Assembly: GCF_003319115.1 (NCBI RefSeq)
Contig: NZ_QOHF01000002.1
Coordinates: 235,251 to 299,250 of the forward strand
DNA length: 64,000 nt
Reading direction: 5' to 3'
From: Geodermatophilus sp. TF02-6
Lineage (GTDB): Bacteria > Actinomycetota > Actinomycetes > Mycobacteriales > Geodermatophilaceae
Both the position numbers and the translations under genes were made by a program. Shown in pieces: positions 22,511 to 34,474 of this stretch (its first letter is position 1; each line of letters begins with the position of its first letter). The notes below the pieces were generated by a model. That model was not told the DNA's origin. It ran no database searches and saw nothing but the letters and a program-made list of their open reading frames with translations.

Positions 22511-24730
22511 TCAGTAGGGCGGTGGGGTGGTGGTGGCGGTCAGGCCGGTGGGGGTGGTGACGGTCAACGTGCCGTCGGGGTCGAGCTGGTAGCGCCAGCC
22601 GGGTGCCTGGTGCTTGCCGCGGTGGTCGGTGCCGCAGTAGCCGGCCAGGTTGGCCGCGCTGGTGGGACCCTCGGGCCAGGGCCGGTGGTGGTCGAGCTGG
22701 CCGCCGGCGGGCACCCGGCGGCGGCACCCCGGAAAGCGGCACCGCCGATCCCGGGCGCGCCCGTAGCCGTCCAGCTCGGCGTCGGGCCGGTAGACCGGCG
22801 TGGGGCCGGGCGGGCCCAGGCCGGGCCGCCCGGACAGGTCGTGGCCGCAGCGCTCGGGGTGGCGGCGGCAGGCCGGGCGGCCGCAGGCGCCGGCCCGGCG
22901 CAGGCCGGGCAGGTCGGTCAGCGCCAGCAGGGCGCCGCTGACCGCGTCGACCAGCGCGATCCGGGGCCGCTCGGCCAGCCCCCCGCCGGCGGTGGCGGCC
23001 AGCAGCGCGGCCAGCTCCTCCCGCTGGGTGTCGGTGGCGGCGGCCAGCGCGCCAAGCGCGTCGCCGGCGGCGGTGACCCGCCCGGCCGCACTGGCCTGCC
23101 AGGCGGCCTCGTCGGCGGCGTCGGCGCGCTGCGCGGTGCGCACCAGACGCTCGGCGGCGCCCAGAGCGAGCCGGGCAGCGTGCACCGCCGTCCCGGCGTC
23201 CTCGACCGCCCGATCCGCCGCCGCCCACCAGCCACCGCCCCCTGCACTCTCGGCGCCATCGCCGTCAAACGCCGGATGATCGGGCGGCGGAGCGCCAACA
23301 CCCTCCGGTGAGGCGCCGGTCGGTGGATCCCCACCGAGTGGGCCGCCGACACTCGGCCGATCCGACGCCCAGGACTCATCCCGGCCGGTGGCCTCAGCGA
23401 GGTCGTTCACGTCGGTGAGGCCGACCCGCGGGTCGGGGCCCCACCAACCGGGCTCGGACGGATGCCCCGACGGCCAGCCCGCCTCGCCGGAGGCGGGGGC
23501 GTCTCCGAACGCGCGGCCGGTCAGCTCGTCGAGCCAGCGGTCGAACTCATCCGCGCTGAGCTGGTCGCGGGCCCGATCGACCGGGCCGCCCTCGGGGTCG
23601 TCCGGATCCCCGTCGGATGCGGTGGCGGTGTCGGCCGTGGTGCCGGCGCTGAGGTCCGGCCCGGCGCCGCCGGAGGTCGTCGCGGCGGACGTTCCCGCCG
23701 GTGCAGCGGTGTCCGAGCCGGCCGGGCCGGCATCGGTGGCAGTGGGTCGAGGGTCGAGGCCGGCGAAGGCGCGGGCCAGCCGGCGGACCATCTCGGCGGG
23801 CACCAGCTGCCCGTCCACCTCACCGGGCGCGTCGCCGCCGAGCAGCGTGCCGATGGAGGCCACCACGGTCAGCAACACCTGCACCGGCGGCAGGTCGTTC
23901 TCCCCGGGCCGCAGCACCAGGTCCAGCAGACAGTCGACCATCTTCTGCCCCCGCGTCCGCGGGGTCTCCCCGCCATCGGCGGCGTCGGCGAGGGCGTCGG
24001 CGTAGGCGCCCAGCGCTCGGTACAGCGCCTGCGCCTCGGGCGTGGTGCACACCACCGTCACCGCCGACATGCCCACGGCCCGCTCCGGACGTAGGCTGAT
24101 CCCGCGCTGGCGCAGGGCGCGGGCCAGGTCCCGGGCGGCGTCGCGGGCGTTGTGCTTCGCGATCACCCGGCGCACCCGATCCCCCAGCGCCGCCGGGGTG
24201 GTCACCCGGTGCCGGGCGGCGATCCAGTCGATCAGCTCGTCCTGGATGCGGGCGCGCAGCCGCTCGTCGCCGATCGGGGCGACGTGCTCGAGCAGGCACC
24301 ACAGGTGCCCCGGGTGCAGCACCCCGTCCTCCAGGGCATCGAGCACCCGCGGCAGCCGCTGCACCAGCGTCAGCGACCGCTCCAGCAGGGCATCGGCCGC
24401 CGGCGCGCTGATCGACAGGGCGAGCGAGAGCTCCGGCGCGGCCCACTCGCTGACCGGCCGCAGCACCTCGGCCCGCGCCGCCCACCGCTCCGCGCTCATC
24501 GCGCCGCGCTCACCTTGCTGGCGGTCGGTGGTGGCCGGCCGGGTGGCGGCGAAGGCGGCGACGGCTCGGGCGCGCACCGCGGTCTGCCGGGCGATCTCCC
24601 GATCGGCGGCCTGCACCGCCCCCAACGGACCCGACGCCCAGCCCACCGACGGGCTGGCCAGCGGCTGGACGGCAGGTGCGGCAGCAGCCGAGTTGCCGGT
24701 GAGCGCGCCGCCGTCCATGTACTCGATCAT
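22511..24730 (-). CDS. DUF222 / HNH endonuclease family protein (13E12-like)
   Basis: This is an actinobacterial DUF222 protein with a C-terminal HNH nuclease domain, the type known in mycobacteria as the 13E12 repeat family. The 739-residue product has the alpha-helical DUF222 region (about residues 60-330) and a long Asp/Gly/Pro-rich low-complexity linker (about 330-500). A helical part follows, then an HNH domain with [22 protein letters not shown] and [10 protein letters not shown]. The start is uncertain: ATG 24730 is used here, with ATG 24718 and TTG 24754 as alternatives. A LexA-like box covers the start region. The biological role of the family is not established. Confidence 0.85.
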   Translation of the reverse strand: MIEYMDGGALTGNSAAAAPAVQPLASPSVGWASGPLGAVQAADREIARQTAVRARAVAAFAATRPATTDRQQGERGAMSAERWAARAEVLRPVSEWAAPELSLALSISAPAADALLERSLTLVQRLPRVLDALEDGVLHPGHLWCLLEHVAPIGDERLRARIQDELIDWIAARHRVTTPAALGDRVRRVIAKHNARDAARDLARALRQRGISLRPERAVGMSAVTVVCTTPEAQALYRALGAYADALADAADGGETPRTRGQKMVDCLLDLVLRPGENDLPPVQVLLTVVASIGTLLGGDAPGEVDGQLVPAEMVRRLARAFAGLDPRPTATDAGPAGSDTAAPAGTSAATTSGGAGPDLSAGTTADTATASDGDPDDPEGGPVDRARDQLSADEFDRWLDELTGRAFGDAPASGEAGWPSGHPSEPGWWGPDPRVGLTDVNDLAEATGRDESWASDRPSVGGPLGGDPPTGASPEGVGAPPPDHPAFDGDGAESAGGGGWWAAADRAVEDAGTAVHAARLALGAAERLVRTAQRADAADEAAWQASAAGRVTAAGDALGALAAATDTQREELAALLAATAGGGLAERPRIALVDAVSGALLALTDLPGLRRAGACGRPACRRHPERCGHDLSGRPGLGPPGPTPVYRPDAELDGYGRARDRRCRFPGCRRRVPAGGQLDHHRPWPEGPTSAANLAGYCGTDHRGKHQAPGWRYQLDPDGTLTVTTPTGLTATTTPPPY

Positions 24731-24738
24731 ACGTTCGA
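24723..24738. promoter_or_regulatory. SOS (LexA) box over the DUF222/HNH start
   Basis: The 16-mer TCGATCATACGTTCGA reads TCGAACGTATGATCGA on the gene's strand. It matches the mycobacterial/actinobacterial LexA consensus TCGAAC-N4-GTTCGA with one mismatch, and it contains the ATG at 24730. The surrounding 45 bases are markedly AT-richer than the rest of the window, as expected for a promoter. LexA control of 13E12-type genes is known from Mycobacterium tuberculosis. Confidence 0.75.
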
Positions 24739-24754
24739 ATATGAGACGATGCAA

Positions 24755-25107
24755 AACCGAATCGAGAGAACGCCCTGGTCACCACCGTGGCCCAGCGGTC
24801 GCGGCAAGCCGGAGCGGCCTGACCGGGAACGTGCGAGGGTGCACGACGACCGCAGCTCCCGGCCCTCGGGCAGCACCACGGGCGCACCCATCGCACCATG
24901 GCGCTGCCCCCGGCGTTCCCGGACCAACCCGGTCGGAGCCAGCCGCCTCGCCCCGAGTCGGCCGGGTCGGCCGGGTCGAGCGTGTCCCGGCCGACCACCG
25001 TGCAGCGGCCCATCCGCCGGTCGGCGGCTGTGGAGACCCGGATCGGCCGGTGCGGCCAGGGGCCCGGCCGGTCGGCGCGCGGAGACACCGGCCGGCCGGA
25101 GCAGCGG
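24755..25107. other. Gap between uvrA and the DUF222/HNH gene, no gene seen
   Basis: This stretch of about 350 bases lies downstream of uvrA and upstream of the DUF222/HNH gene. Frames open through it have no start, ribosome site or protein-like composition that I trust. It should hold the DUF222 gene promoter (AT-rich at 24740-24775) and the uvrA transcript end. Confidence 0.5.
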
Positions 25108-28002
<2,895 letters not shown>

Positions 28003-28137
28003 GTTGTCCCTGTCGGTCGTGCTCGGTGGGGGCCGGGCCGTGGGTGGTACTGCCGGTGGGGTGGTGCGGTCGGCGGTGCGGTGGAGACCCGGCGCGCGTG
28101 GGCGCCGGCCGCGGCGGCGGTGCCGGGTCGGTGCTGC

Positions 28138-29607
28138 TCAGACGGGTGCTGGGGCCTGCGGTGCGGTCGGGTCGAAGACCGGCGCGTACCGGCGCCAGGG
28201 CAGCCGCCGCTCCAGCTCTCCGGCGGTCCAGAGTAGCCGCCTCTCGGCTCCCGGGGGGCCGACGAGCTGGACCGCCACAGGGTGTCCCGCCGGGCGGGTG
28301 CCGGCGGGCAGCACCAGCGCGGGCAGGCCGGCCAGGTTCCACGCCGCCGTCCACGGCGCCCAGCGGGCGTTGGCGGTCACGTTGGCCAGGAACGACCGCT
28401 CGTGCCAGGGGCGGGCGGGCAGCGGCGGCCCGGTGGTCACCGGGGTGAGCAGCAGATCAAGGACCTCCTCGCCCCCCGTCCCTCGCCGGCTCGGGCCGGG
28501 CCCCTGCGAGGAGGCCGACCCCGCGAAGAAGGCGGCCATCCGCTCCCGGAACCGCTCGGCGGTCGCCGGCCGGACCAGCCCGGCTGCCCGCACGGCACGC
28601 CCGACGCGGGCGTGCGTGCGGCTGCGCGGCTGCAGGTGGGCCGGCGGGATGCCGAGCTGCGCGGCGTCGTCGGCCGCGCCGGCCATCCAGCGGGCCAGCG
28701 CGCCGGCCGCGGCGCCCGGGGTGATCGGCGGGTCCCGCCGGACGACGGTGTGCCCGGCCGCGGTGAGCGCGGCGACCACCGTGTCGACGGCGCCCCGGGC
28801 CGGGCCGTCGGCGCGCACGCCGGGCAGCGGGGAGCGGGTGGAGACGGCGATCCGCAGCGGCCGGCCGGGCGCCTCGAGCGGGCCGGGCTCCTCCCCCGCC
28901 AGCACCGCGTGCGCCAGGGCGAGGTCGGCCACCGTCGTCGCCAGGGCACCGTTGACCGCCATGCCCGACCAGTCGTCCGCGCCGATGCCGCCGGGCACCG
29001 CCCCGCGGCCGGGCTTGAGGGTGACCAGCCCGCAGGCGGCGGCCGGCAGGCGCAGCGAGCCCATGCCGTCGTTGCCGTGGGCCAGCGGGACCGCCCCGGA
29101 GGCCACCGCCGCCGCGCTGCCCCCGGAGCTGCCGGCCGGGGAGCGGGCGGTGTCCCAGGGATTGCGGGTGACCGTGCCGGGCCCGTCGGTCGAGGCGTAC
29201 AGGCACAACTCGGGCACGCGGGTGACACCCACGACGACCGCGCCGGCCGCCCGCAGCCGGGCGACGACCGCGTGGTCCTGCGTCGCCGGTCGTGCGGGGG
29301 CCGCCGAGCAGCCGTCGGTGGCCAGCTCCCCGGTCACCGCGACGTTGTCCTTCACCGCGACCGGGACGCCGGCCAGCGGCAGCGAGCTGCGGCCGGGCGC
29401 GGTGTCGACCGCGGCCGCCTCGGCCAGCGCCGCCTCGGAGCGGACGACGCGGAAGGCGCCCACGCGGGGCTCGACCTCCTCGAGGTGTGCCAGGTGCGCG
29501 CGGACGACGTCGACGGCGGTGAGCTCCCCCGCCCGCACCCGCGCGGCCAGCTCGGTGGCCGGGAGGCCGACGATCTGACGGGTCGCGAGACCTCCGCTAG
29601 CGTCCAT
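28138..29607 (-). CDS. Amidase signature family protein with an inserted repeat
   Basis: This is a predicted amide hydrolase of the Ser-cisSer-Lys amidase family. The 489-residue product has the catalytic Lys in VPVAVKDNVAV, the cis-Ser region SPAGSSGGSAAAV and the nucleophile Ser in GMGSLRLPAAA. ATG 29607 is chosen because it gives a conventional start; in-frame codons extend to 29637. Around residues 365-383 the sequence SASSQGPGPSRRGTGGEE interrupts the C-terminal domain. Its DNA (28459-28517) is a copy of the dispersed GC-rich element, kept in frame. The gene is divergent from the metallo-hydrolase at 29658, 50 bases away. The substrate is unknown. Confidence 0.88.
   Translation of the reverse strand: MDASGGLATRQIVGLPATELAARVRAGELTAVDVVRAHLAHLEEVEPRVGAFRVVRSEAALAEAAAVDTAPGRSSLPLAGVPVAVKDNVAVTGELATDGCSAAPARPATQDHAVVARLRAAGAVVVGVTRVPELCLYASTDGPGTVTRNPWDTARSPAGSSGGSAAAVASGAVPLAHGNDGMGSLRLPAAACGLVTLKPGRGAVPGGIGADDWSGMAVNGALATTVADLALAHAVLAGEEPGPLEAPGRPLRIAVSTRSPLPGVRADGPARGAVDTVVAALTAAGHTVVRRDPPITPGAAAGALARWMAGAADDAAQLGIPPAHLQPRSRTHARVGRAVRAAGLVRPATAERFRERMAAFFAGSASSQGPGPSRRGTGGEEVLDLLLTPVTTGPPLPARPWHERSFLANVTANARWAPWTAAWNLAGLPALVLPAGTRPAGHPVAVQLVGPPGAERRLLWTAGELERRLPWRRYAPVFDPTAPQAPAPV
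28459..28517. repeat. Dispersed GC-rich element, copy inside an amidase gene
   Basis: Fifty-nine bases align without gaps to 1347-1405 with 9 mismatches. The segment lies wholly within the coding sequence of the amidase and contributes about 19-20 Gly/Ser/Pro/Arg-rich residues without a stop. This is the clearest case in the window of the intergenic element invading a gene. Confidence 0.75.
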
Positions 29608-29657
29608 GCCCGCGACCGTAACGGCGATCGGCGACACTCTCCGAAGGGGAGGCTGGG

Positions 29658-30314
29658 ATGAGCTACACCGGCGACGTGGAGGTGGGCGGGCCGGCCGACG
29701 TCCGCGAGCTGCCCGGCCTGACGATCACCAAGCTCGCGGTCAGCGAGATGGCCAACAACGCCTACCTGCTGCAGGACACCGCCACCGGCCAGGCGCTGCT
29801 GATCGATGCCGCCGCCGAGCCGGAGCGGCTGCGGCAGCTGATCGGGGACGCCGACCTGCGCACCGTCGTCACGACGCACGGGCACTGGGACCACCACCGC
29901 GCGCTGCCCGACGTCGTCGAGGCGACCGGGGCGACCACGGTGGCCCACCCCGCCGACGCCGGCGACCTGCCGGTCCCCGTCGCCCGGCCGGTCGAGCACG
30001 GCGACGCGGTGGCGGTGGGTGAGCAGACCCTCGAGGTCGTGCACCTGCGCGGGCACACCCCCGGCAGCATCGCGCTGGTCTGGCGCGGCCCCGGGGACAC
30101 CGGCACCCACGTCTTCACCGGCGACAGCCTGTTCCCCGGAGGTCCTGGGCGGACGACGAATCCCGAGGACTTCACCTCACTGATGGACGACGTGGAGGAA
30201 CGGGTCTTCGGGCAGTTCGACGACGGTACGTGGATCTATCCCGGCCATGGCAAGGACACCACCCTCGGTGCCGAGCGGCCCCACCTGCCGGAGTGGCGGG
30301 AGCGCGGCTGGTAG
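29658..30314 (+). CDS. Metallo-beta-lactamase-fold hydrolase
   Basis: This is a predicted zinc-dependent hydrolase of the glyoxalase II-like branch. The 218-residue product has the metal motif THGHWDHH near residues 74-81, a further His in RGHTPGS near 133, an Asp in FTGDSLF near 152 and a final His in YPGHG near 197, all the expected ligands. The ATG has GGGGAGG upstream. It is divergent from the amidase at 28138-29607 and convergent with the Rieske fusion gene. Proximity to uvrA is common in actinobacteria, but the substrate is not known. Confidence 0.9.
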   Translation: MSYTGDVEVGGPADVRELPGLTITKLAVSEMANNAYLLQDTATGQALLIDAAAEPERLRQLIGDADLRTVVTTHGHWDHHRALPDVVEATGATTVAHPADAGDLPVPVARPVEHGDAVAVGEQTLEVVHLRGHTPGSIALVWRGPGDTGTHVFTGDSLFPGGPGRTTNPEDFTSLMDDVEERVFGQFDDGTWIYPGHGKDTTLGAERPHLPEWRERGW

Positions 30315-30320
30315 CGCCCG

Positions 30321-31874
30321 TCACGCGTGCCGGGTGGGGATCACCTGCGTGGGTGTGGCTCTGATCTCGTGGCCACCGGAGGTCAAGCAGCGGCCACTGG
30401 TGAGGTCGAAGCGCCACCCGTGCAGTGCGCACGTCAGCGTGCCGTCTTCGACACTGCCGAACCGCCCGAGGTCTGCGTTCAGGTGCGGGCAACGGCGCTG
30501 CACCGTCCAGCCGTCGAGCTCGATGTCGTGCACATCGCCGTCGTTCTGCTGGTCGTACCAGTTCTCGACGTAGTCGATCCGCTCTTCGGACAGGCACTTG
30601 AAGAAGGTGTAGACGTATTCGTTGTACTGCCCGACGCGGCTCGCTCGAAAGCGCAGGGACAGGAAGAGACTGTTGGACCAGTCGACCTCGCGGCGGGCGA
30701 CGTTCGTCGCCACGAGGTCCGCGGACGTGGACAACCGGTAACGGCAGGCCTCGCCGGCGTAGCTGCGGACCTGCCGGGCGGTGAAGTCGACGACGATGGA
30801 GCACTCGCCGATGTCGAGGCGCACCGGGCCGGCCACCCCGGCGCAGATGTTGTCGGCTCGCTGCAGCAGCGGCTCCCACCACGCCCTGAGCTGTTCCAGC
30901 AGGTCGTCGGGCACCGGCGCGCGGCTCTGGCGCTCACGCCGAAGCGCTGGCTGGGCCCGGCGCTGGTATCCCCGGAGGTACTCGCGCTTCTCCGCGAAGA
31001 TCCGCCGCACCACGTCATCGGAGTACCGGTGGCTGAGCCGGCAGTTCGCGCCGTCGAGTTCTGCGACGCTGCCCGGCAGGAGCAGATGCGCGGACACCTG
31101 CGGCCGGCGCTGTGCGATCTCCGCCAAGAACTCCACCTGGTCGGTGAAGATGCTCTCACCGTCGACGCCGTGGCCGTTCAGGTCGAAGAGCTCGTCGTCG
31201 AGGAAACAGGGCGGCCCTGCGGTGGGGAAGACGTGGGAGGCCTCGACGGCGTCGATGTAGCGCACCGCCCGGTCGCTCTGGCCTGCTCTCTTGCGGCGGG
31301 CGAACTCCTTCTTGGCGGCGGGCGGCAGCTCGTACACCATGGGCCACCAGATGGCGCCGGAGAACTGCGTGAAATAGGCGTTCACGTCGCCGAACTCCCG
31401 CAGCCGCTCGATGTCCAGCGGATGGGCGTCGTTCTGGTTGAGCAGGGTGGTGCGCCCGTCGTCGAGGCTCAACGCGGAGTCTCCGATGGGGCCGTCGCCG
31501 GGCCCCGTCAGCGACGTGATCATGATCCTGAGGCCGTCGCGCACCACGGGGATGCCGCTCTGGGTGCGGAGGAACCGGGTGAAGCCGAGTGCAGTGAGCG
31601 CCTGCTCCAGCTCATCGGTGGGGAAGTCCGGTAGCAGCACGGTCGCGTCCTTGCTGACGAAGCGGGCCAGCAGTTCGGCATCGAAGTGGTCCCGGTGCAG
31701 GTGCGACACGTACAGGTAGTCGGCCTTGCCCAGGGTCTCCCAGTCCAGGTCGCTGTTGTCGGGAAACGGGAACCACGACCCGAAGAAGGCGGGGTTGACC
31801 CATGGGTCACACAGGACGCTGCCCGCGTGGGTCTCGATGAACAGCCCGGCGTGCCCGACCCCGGTCACCCGCAT
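30321..31874 (-). CDS. Metallo-beta-lactamase/Rieske [2Fe-2S] fusion protein
   Basis: The 517-residue product joins an N-terminal metallo-beta-lactamase-like domain to a C-terminal Rieske iron-sulfur domain. HxHxDH is at residues 58-63, in SHLHRDHFD. In the Rieske domain CPH is at 462-464 and CALH at 482-485, giving the normal CxH-x17-CxxH spacing. The fold pairing recalls CMP-N-acetylneuraminate hydroxylase, but that enzyme has the Rieske domain first. A redox or oxygenase role is plausible; the substrate is unknown. ATG 31874 has GGAGAG five bases upstream. In-frame codons upstream to 32054 look non-coding. No electron-transfer partner is adjacent. Confidence 0.82.
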   Translation of the reverse strand: MRVTGVGHAGLFIETHAGSVLCDPWVNPAFFGSWFPFPDNSDLDWETLGKADYLYVSHLHRDHFDAELLARFVSKDATVLLPDFPTDELEQALTALGFTRFLRTQSGIPVVRDGLRIMITSLTGPGDGPIGDSALSLDDGRTTLLNQNDAHPLDIERLREFGDVNAYFTQFSGAIWWPMVYELPPAAKKEFARRKRAGQSDRAVRYIDAVEASHVFPTAGPPCFLDDELFDLNGHGVDGESIFTDQVEFLAEIAQRRPQVSAHLLLPGSVAELDGANCRLSHRYSDDVVRRIFAEKREYLRGYQRRAQPALRRERQSRAPVPDDLLEQLRAWWEPLLQRADNICAGVAGPVRLDIGECSIVVDFTARQVRSYAGEACRYRLSTSADLVATNVARREVDWSNSLFLSLRFRASRVGQYNEYVYTFFKCLSEERIDYVENWYDQQNDGDVHDIELDGWTVQRRCPHLNADLGRFGSVEDGTLTCALHGWRFDLTSGRCLTSGGHEIRATPTQVIPTRHA

Positions 31875-32089
31875 GCTCTCTCCAGGAGGTCGTCGTCGGA
31901 ACGGCAGCGCAGCGGGTCTCCGACGTGGTGCTGGTGACCGCCGCCCGGTCAGGTCGAGCTCGAGTCTGGCGGCGGCGAGGCCAGGCTGCGACGGGTCCTG
32001 CTCTGGCGCTGCTCGGCTCGAACGGACGGCACGGTCACACGCTCGTGTCGACACGCGGCGCTACGGCGCGTGCACCCGGCGCCGAACGG

Positions 32090-33022
32090 CTAGGGAGTGG
32101 GCTGGTCGCCCCCGATCGCTGGGGCCTTCCTCCCGTTGCTGGAGGGAGGGAGAAGGGGCTGGCGGGCGTAGTCGACCCGGACGACGTGGGCGTCGGCGCC
32201 GTCGGCAGATCGCCCGTCGCTGCTCCCCGCGTCCCGCTCCTCGAGCATGTTGTGGTGCATGCGGAGCCGGACGACGTCGTCCACGAGCCGGCGCTGGCGC
32301 CTCTCGCCGTCGTGGACCAGGGCGCTGTAGTGCGCCAGGTCCTCCTGCTCCGGGGATCCGTCCCGGAACGCGGTGAAGAAGACCAGCGCCGCGGACAGCA
32401 GCATGATCAGCGCGACGAGCACGGACAGCAGCAACGCCAGACCGCTCAGGCCGCTGAGCACACCCTCGGTGAACACCCGCACGAACATGACGACGGACAC
32501 GAGGATCACCAGCAGGGCCACCCCGACCAGGCTGACCCGGGCGGGCACGGACATCTCGCGCCAGTCCGGTTCGCGCCGGTCGTTCTTGTCGTCCCGGCGG
32601 ATGTGGCCCACGTGGTAGAGCACCCAAGCCGCGCCCGCGGTGGCGAGGACGGACAGCACGACGCTGATCACCAGTCGCAGGCCGACCGGGTGGGCCCAGT
32701 CGACGTTGAACACCGAGCTGACGAGCCAGAGCATGACGGGGAAGTCGATCACCGCCAGGAAGAGCAGGGTCAGCGCCTTCGTCGACCGCCTCACGGTGCG
32801 GTGCTTCAGGCTGCCGCCCGCCTCCGCCGCGTCGATCTCGGCCTTGACGAAGTCGTGCCTCTCCCGGGCTTCCCGGCGGGTCATGTACTGACCCCGCGGA
32901 CCACGGACGGGTTCGTCCGGGATGCGCCGGATCTCCAACTCCTTGAGGTGGATCTGCTCGAGCAGGTGCCGGGAGCCCGGGTTGGGACCCGGGATGGGAG
33001 CAGGCGGGTCGGTGGTGGTCAC
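32090..33022 (-). CDS. Four-segment membrane protein of unknown function
   Basis: I do not recognise this 310-residue protein. It has a hydrophilic N-terminus of about 75 residues containing PRGQYMTRREARERHDF and charged helices. Four membrane segments follow, at about residues 84-105, 115-138, 163-185 and 192-216. A cytoplasmic tail of about 95 residues starts with a predicted helical, possibly coiled-coil stretch (DGERRQRRLVDDVVRLRMHH). The gene follows the OmpA-domain lipoprotein gene by 37 bases on the same strand, so the two are probably co-expressed and may form an envelope complex. Confidence 0.75.
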   Translation of the reverse strand: MTTTDPPAPIPGPNPGSRHLLEQIHLKELEIRRIPDEPVRGPRGQYMTRREARERHDFVKAEIDAAEAGGSLKHRTVRRSTKALTLLFLAVIDFPVMLWLVSSVFNVDWAHPVGLRLVISVVLSVLATAGAAWVLYHVGHIRRDDKNDRREPDWREMSVPARVSLVGVALLVILVSVVMFVRVFTEGVLSGLSGLALLLSVLVALIMLLSAALVFFTAFRDGSPEQEDLAHYSALVHDGERRQRRLVDDVVRLRMHHNMLEERDAGSSDGRSADGADAHVVRVDYARQPLLPPSSNGRKAPAIGGDQPTP

Positions 33023-33059
33023 GGCAGGTCCTCCTCGTGACCGTCCGTCGGACGGGGCG

Positions 33060-34346
33060 CTAGTAGGTGATGGTGACCTTGCGCATCTGGGCGGCCGTGG
33101 CGTCGTCGAAGGCGCCGTTGACGATCGCCGTCGGCGGCTGGGGCGGGGTCCCGGCGCCGGCGGCGTCGATCGGAGGCGAGCCGGCGGCCCGGAGTTGGTC
33201 GGTGAGGAAGGCCTGCACGGCCCCGGCGCGCTCGTCCGCGGTCTGCTGCCGACCGGCGGGGGTGCTGTCCGGCGGGTCGGCCACGTACCCGCGGATCGTG
33301 ATCGTCGTGTCGGGCTGCGCAGCCAGCTCGGCCGCGATCCGGGCGCTGATGCCGCGGAGGACGTCCTGCGCGTCGGCCGACAGGACGGCGGAGTCCGGCG
33401 CGAAGCCCGTCACCGCGTCGAAGAGCGTGACGGTGGTGCGGCCGTCCGGACCCGTCGCCGAGTCGATGCCGGGAACGTCGACGACGGGCGTGTCGGCGGT
33501 CGCGACCGGCGGCGAGGGGTCCAGCGGCCGGGCGTCGACGTCGCAGGACCCGCCCGGTGCGGCGGCGGTGCAGATCGCCGTCCAGTAACCGACGAGGGTG
33601 TCCCGGACCGGCTTGGTCAGCGGCGGTTGGGCGCCGGCGGTGGCGCCGAGGCCGGTGAACAGCACGTGCCAGCCGGGCAGCAGGTCCTGCAGCAGCCCGC
33701 GCTGGGCCAGCTGGGTGACGAGGTCGGCGGGGTCGGCGTTCCAGCCGACCTGGCGCAGGTCGAACCCGCCGGCGGTGCTGAGCCCGTTGCTGACGACGAT
33801 CAACGTGCCGGGGCTGTATCCGCGCACGGCGTCGTCGATGCCGGCCAGGAGGTCCAGTCCGGGGCGGACGGCGGCCCGGCCGGCGACGGCGTTGCGGACC
33901 CGTGCGATGTTGGTGTCGATCAGGTTGTCGCGTTGGAACCCGTGCTCCACCTCGCAGTTCGCGCGGCGCGGAGTCAGCGGCAGGACCTCCGCGGGCTGGC
34001 CGCCGGTGCCGGTGTCGGCCGAGGTGACCACCGCGACGCTGCCCCTGCCGTTGCGCCCGTCGGAGACGTCGCCGCTCTCGGCTGCGTCGCGGAGGACCTG
34101 CTCGGCCTGCGGGGTCAGCGACGGGCGTGGCTCGGTGGCGGTCCCGGAGGCCAGGACGACGATGGTGTCTCCCTCGGCGGGTTGGCCGCAGTCCGGGGGC
34201 GGCGGGACCGCCGAGGCGGCGGTCGAGCCGGCGGCAGGGCCGGTCGCGGTGCTGCCACCGGCGGAGACGCAGCCGCCGATCAGCAGTGAGACGGACCCGA
34301 GAGTTCCGACGAGGAACAGCGCCGATCGGCGGATGCGCTCCGGCAT
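33060..34346 (-). CDS. OmpA-domain lipoprotein
   Basis: The 428-residue product starts at ATG 34346, with a strong GGGGAGGTGG upstream. It has a signal peptide with lipobox LIGGC near residues 22-26, so it should be lipid-anchored outside the membrane. The middle (about residues 55-260) resembles a von Willebrand A-like or Rossmann-type domain (TIVVLASGTAT, GTLIVVSNGLST, HVLFTGLGATAG). The last 130 residues form an OmpA/MotB-type peptidoglycan-binding domain (FAPDSAVLSADAQDVL, ITIRGYVADPP, QQTADERAGAVQAFL). It is paired with the membrane protein at 32090. Function unknown; a cell-wall-tethered sensor or scaffold is plausible. Confidence 0.8.
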   Translation of the reverse strand: MPERIRRSALFLVGTLGSVSLLIGGCVSAGGSTATGPAAGSTAASAVPPPPDCGQPAEGDTIVVLASGTATEPRPSLTPQAEQVLRDAAESGDVSDGRNGRGSVAVVTSADTGTGGQPAEVLPLTPRRANCEVEHGFQRDNLIDTNIARVRNAVAGRAAVRPGLDLLAGIDDAVRGYSPGTLIVVSNGLSTAGGFDLRQVGWNADPADLVTQLAQRGLLQDLLPGWHVLFTGLGATAGAQPPLTKPVRDTLVGYWTAICTAAAPGGSCDVDARPLDPSPPVATADTPVVDVPGIDSATGPDGRTTVTLFDAVTGFAPDSAVLSADAQDVLRGISARIAAELAAQPDTTITIRGYVADPPDSTPAGRQQTADERAGAVQAFLTDQLRAAGSPPIDAAGAGTPPQPPTAIVNGAFDDATAAQMRKVTITY

Positions 34347-34474
34347 CACCCACCTCCCCTGCGCTGCGGCGCCCGGTGGTGAGTCGTCAATACCACCGCC
34401 CTCAGGGGCGGTCAACGGATCGAGGCTCTGTCACAGGTTCGCGACGTCACGGGTTCGCGGCGGCGCGAGGAGGT

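Noticed and set aside
28003..28137. SOS box before uvrA (and before uvrB at 49522-49780 and uvrC at 17738-17929)
   Set aside because: No sequence close to TCGAAC-N4-GTTCGA was found in these gaps.
31875..32054. Sixty extra N-terminal residues for the Rieske fusion
   Set aside because: The stretch is Arg/Pro-rich without conservation features, and ATG 31874 has a clear GGAGAG site.
32090..34346. Zorya-like or MotAB-like defence pair
   Set aside because: The OmpA protein is a lipoprotein instead of a MotB-type single-pass protein. The membrane partner lacks a MotA/TolQ pattern, and no nuclease or helicase genes follow.
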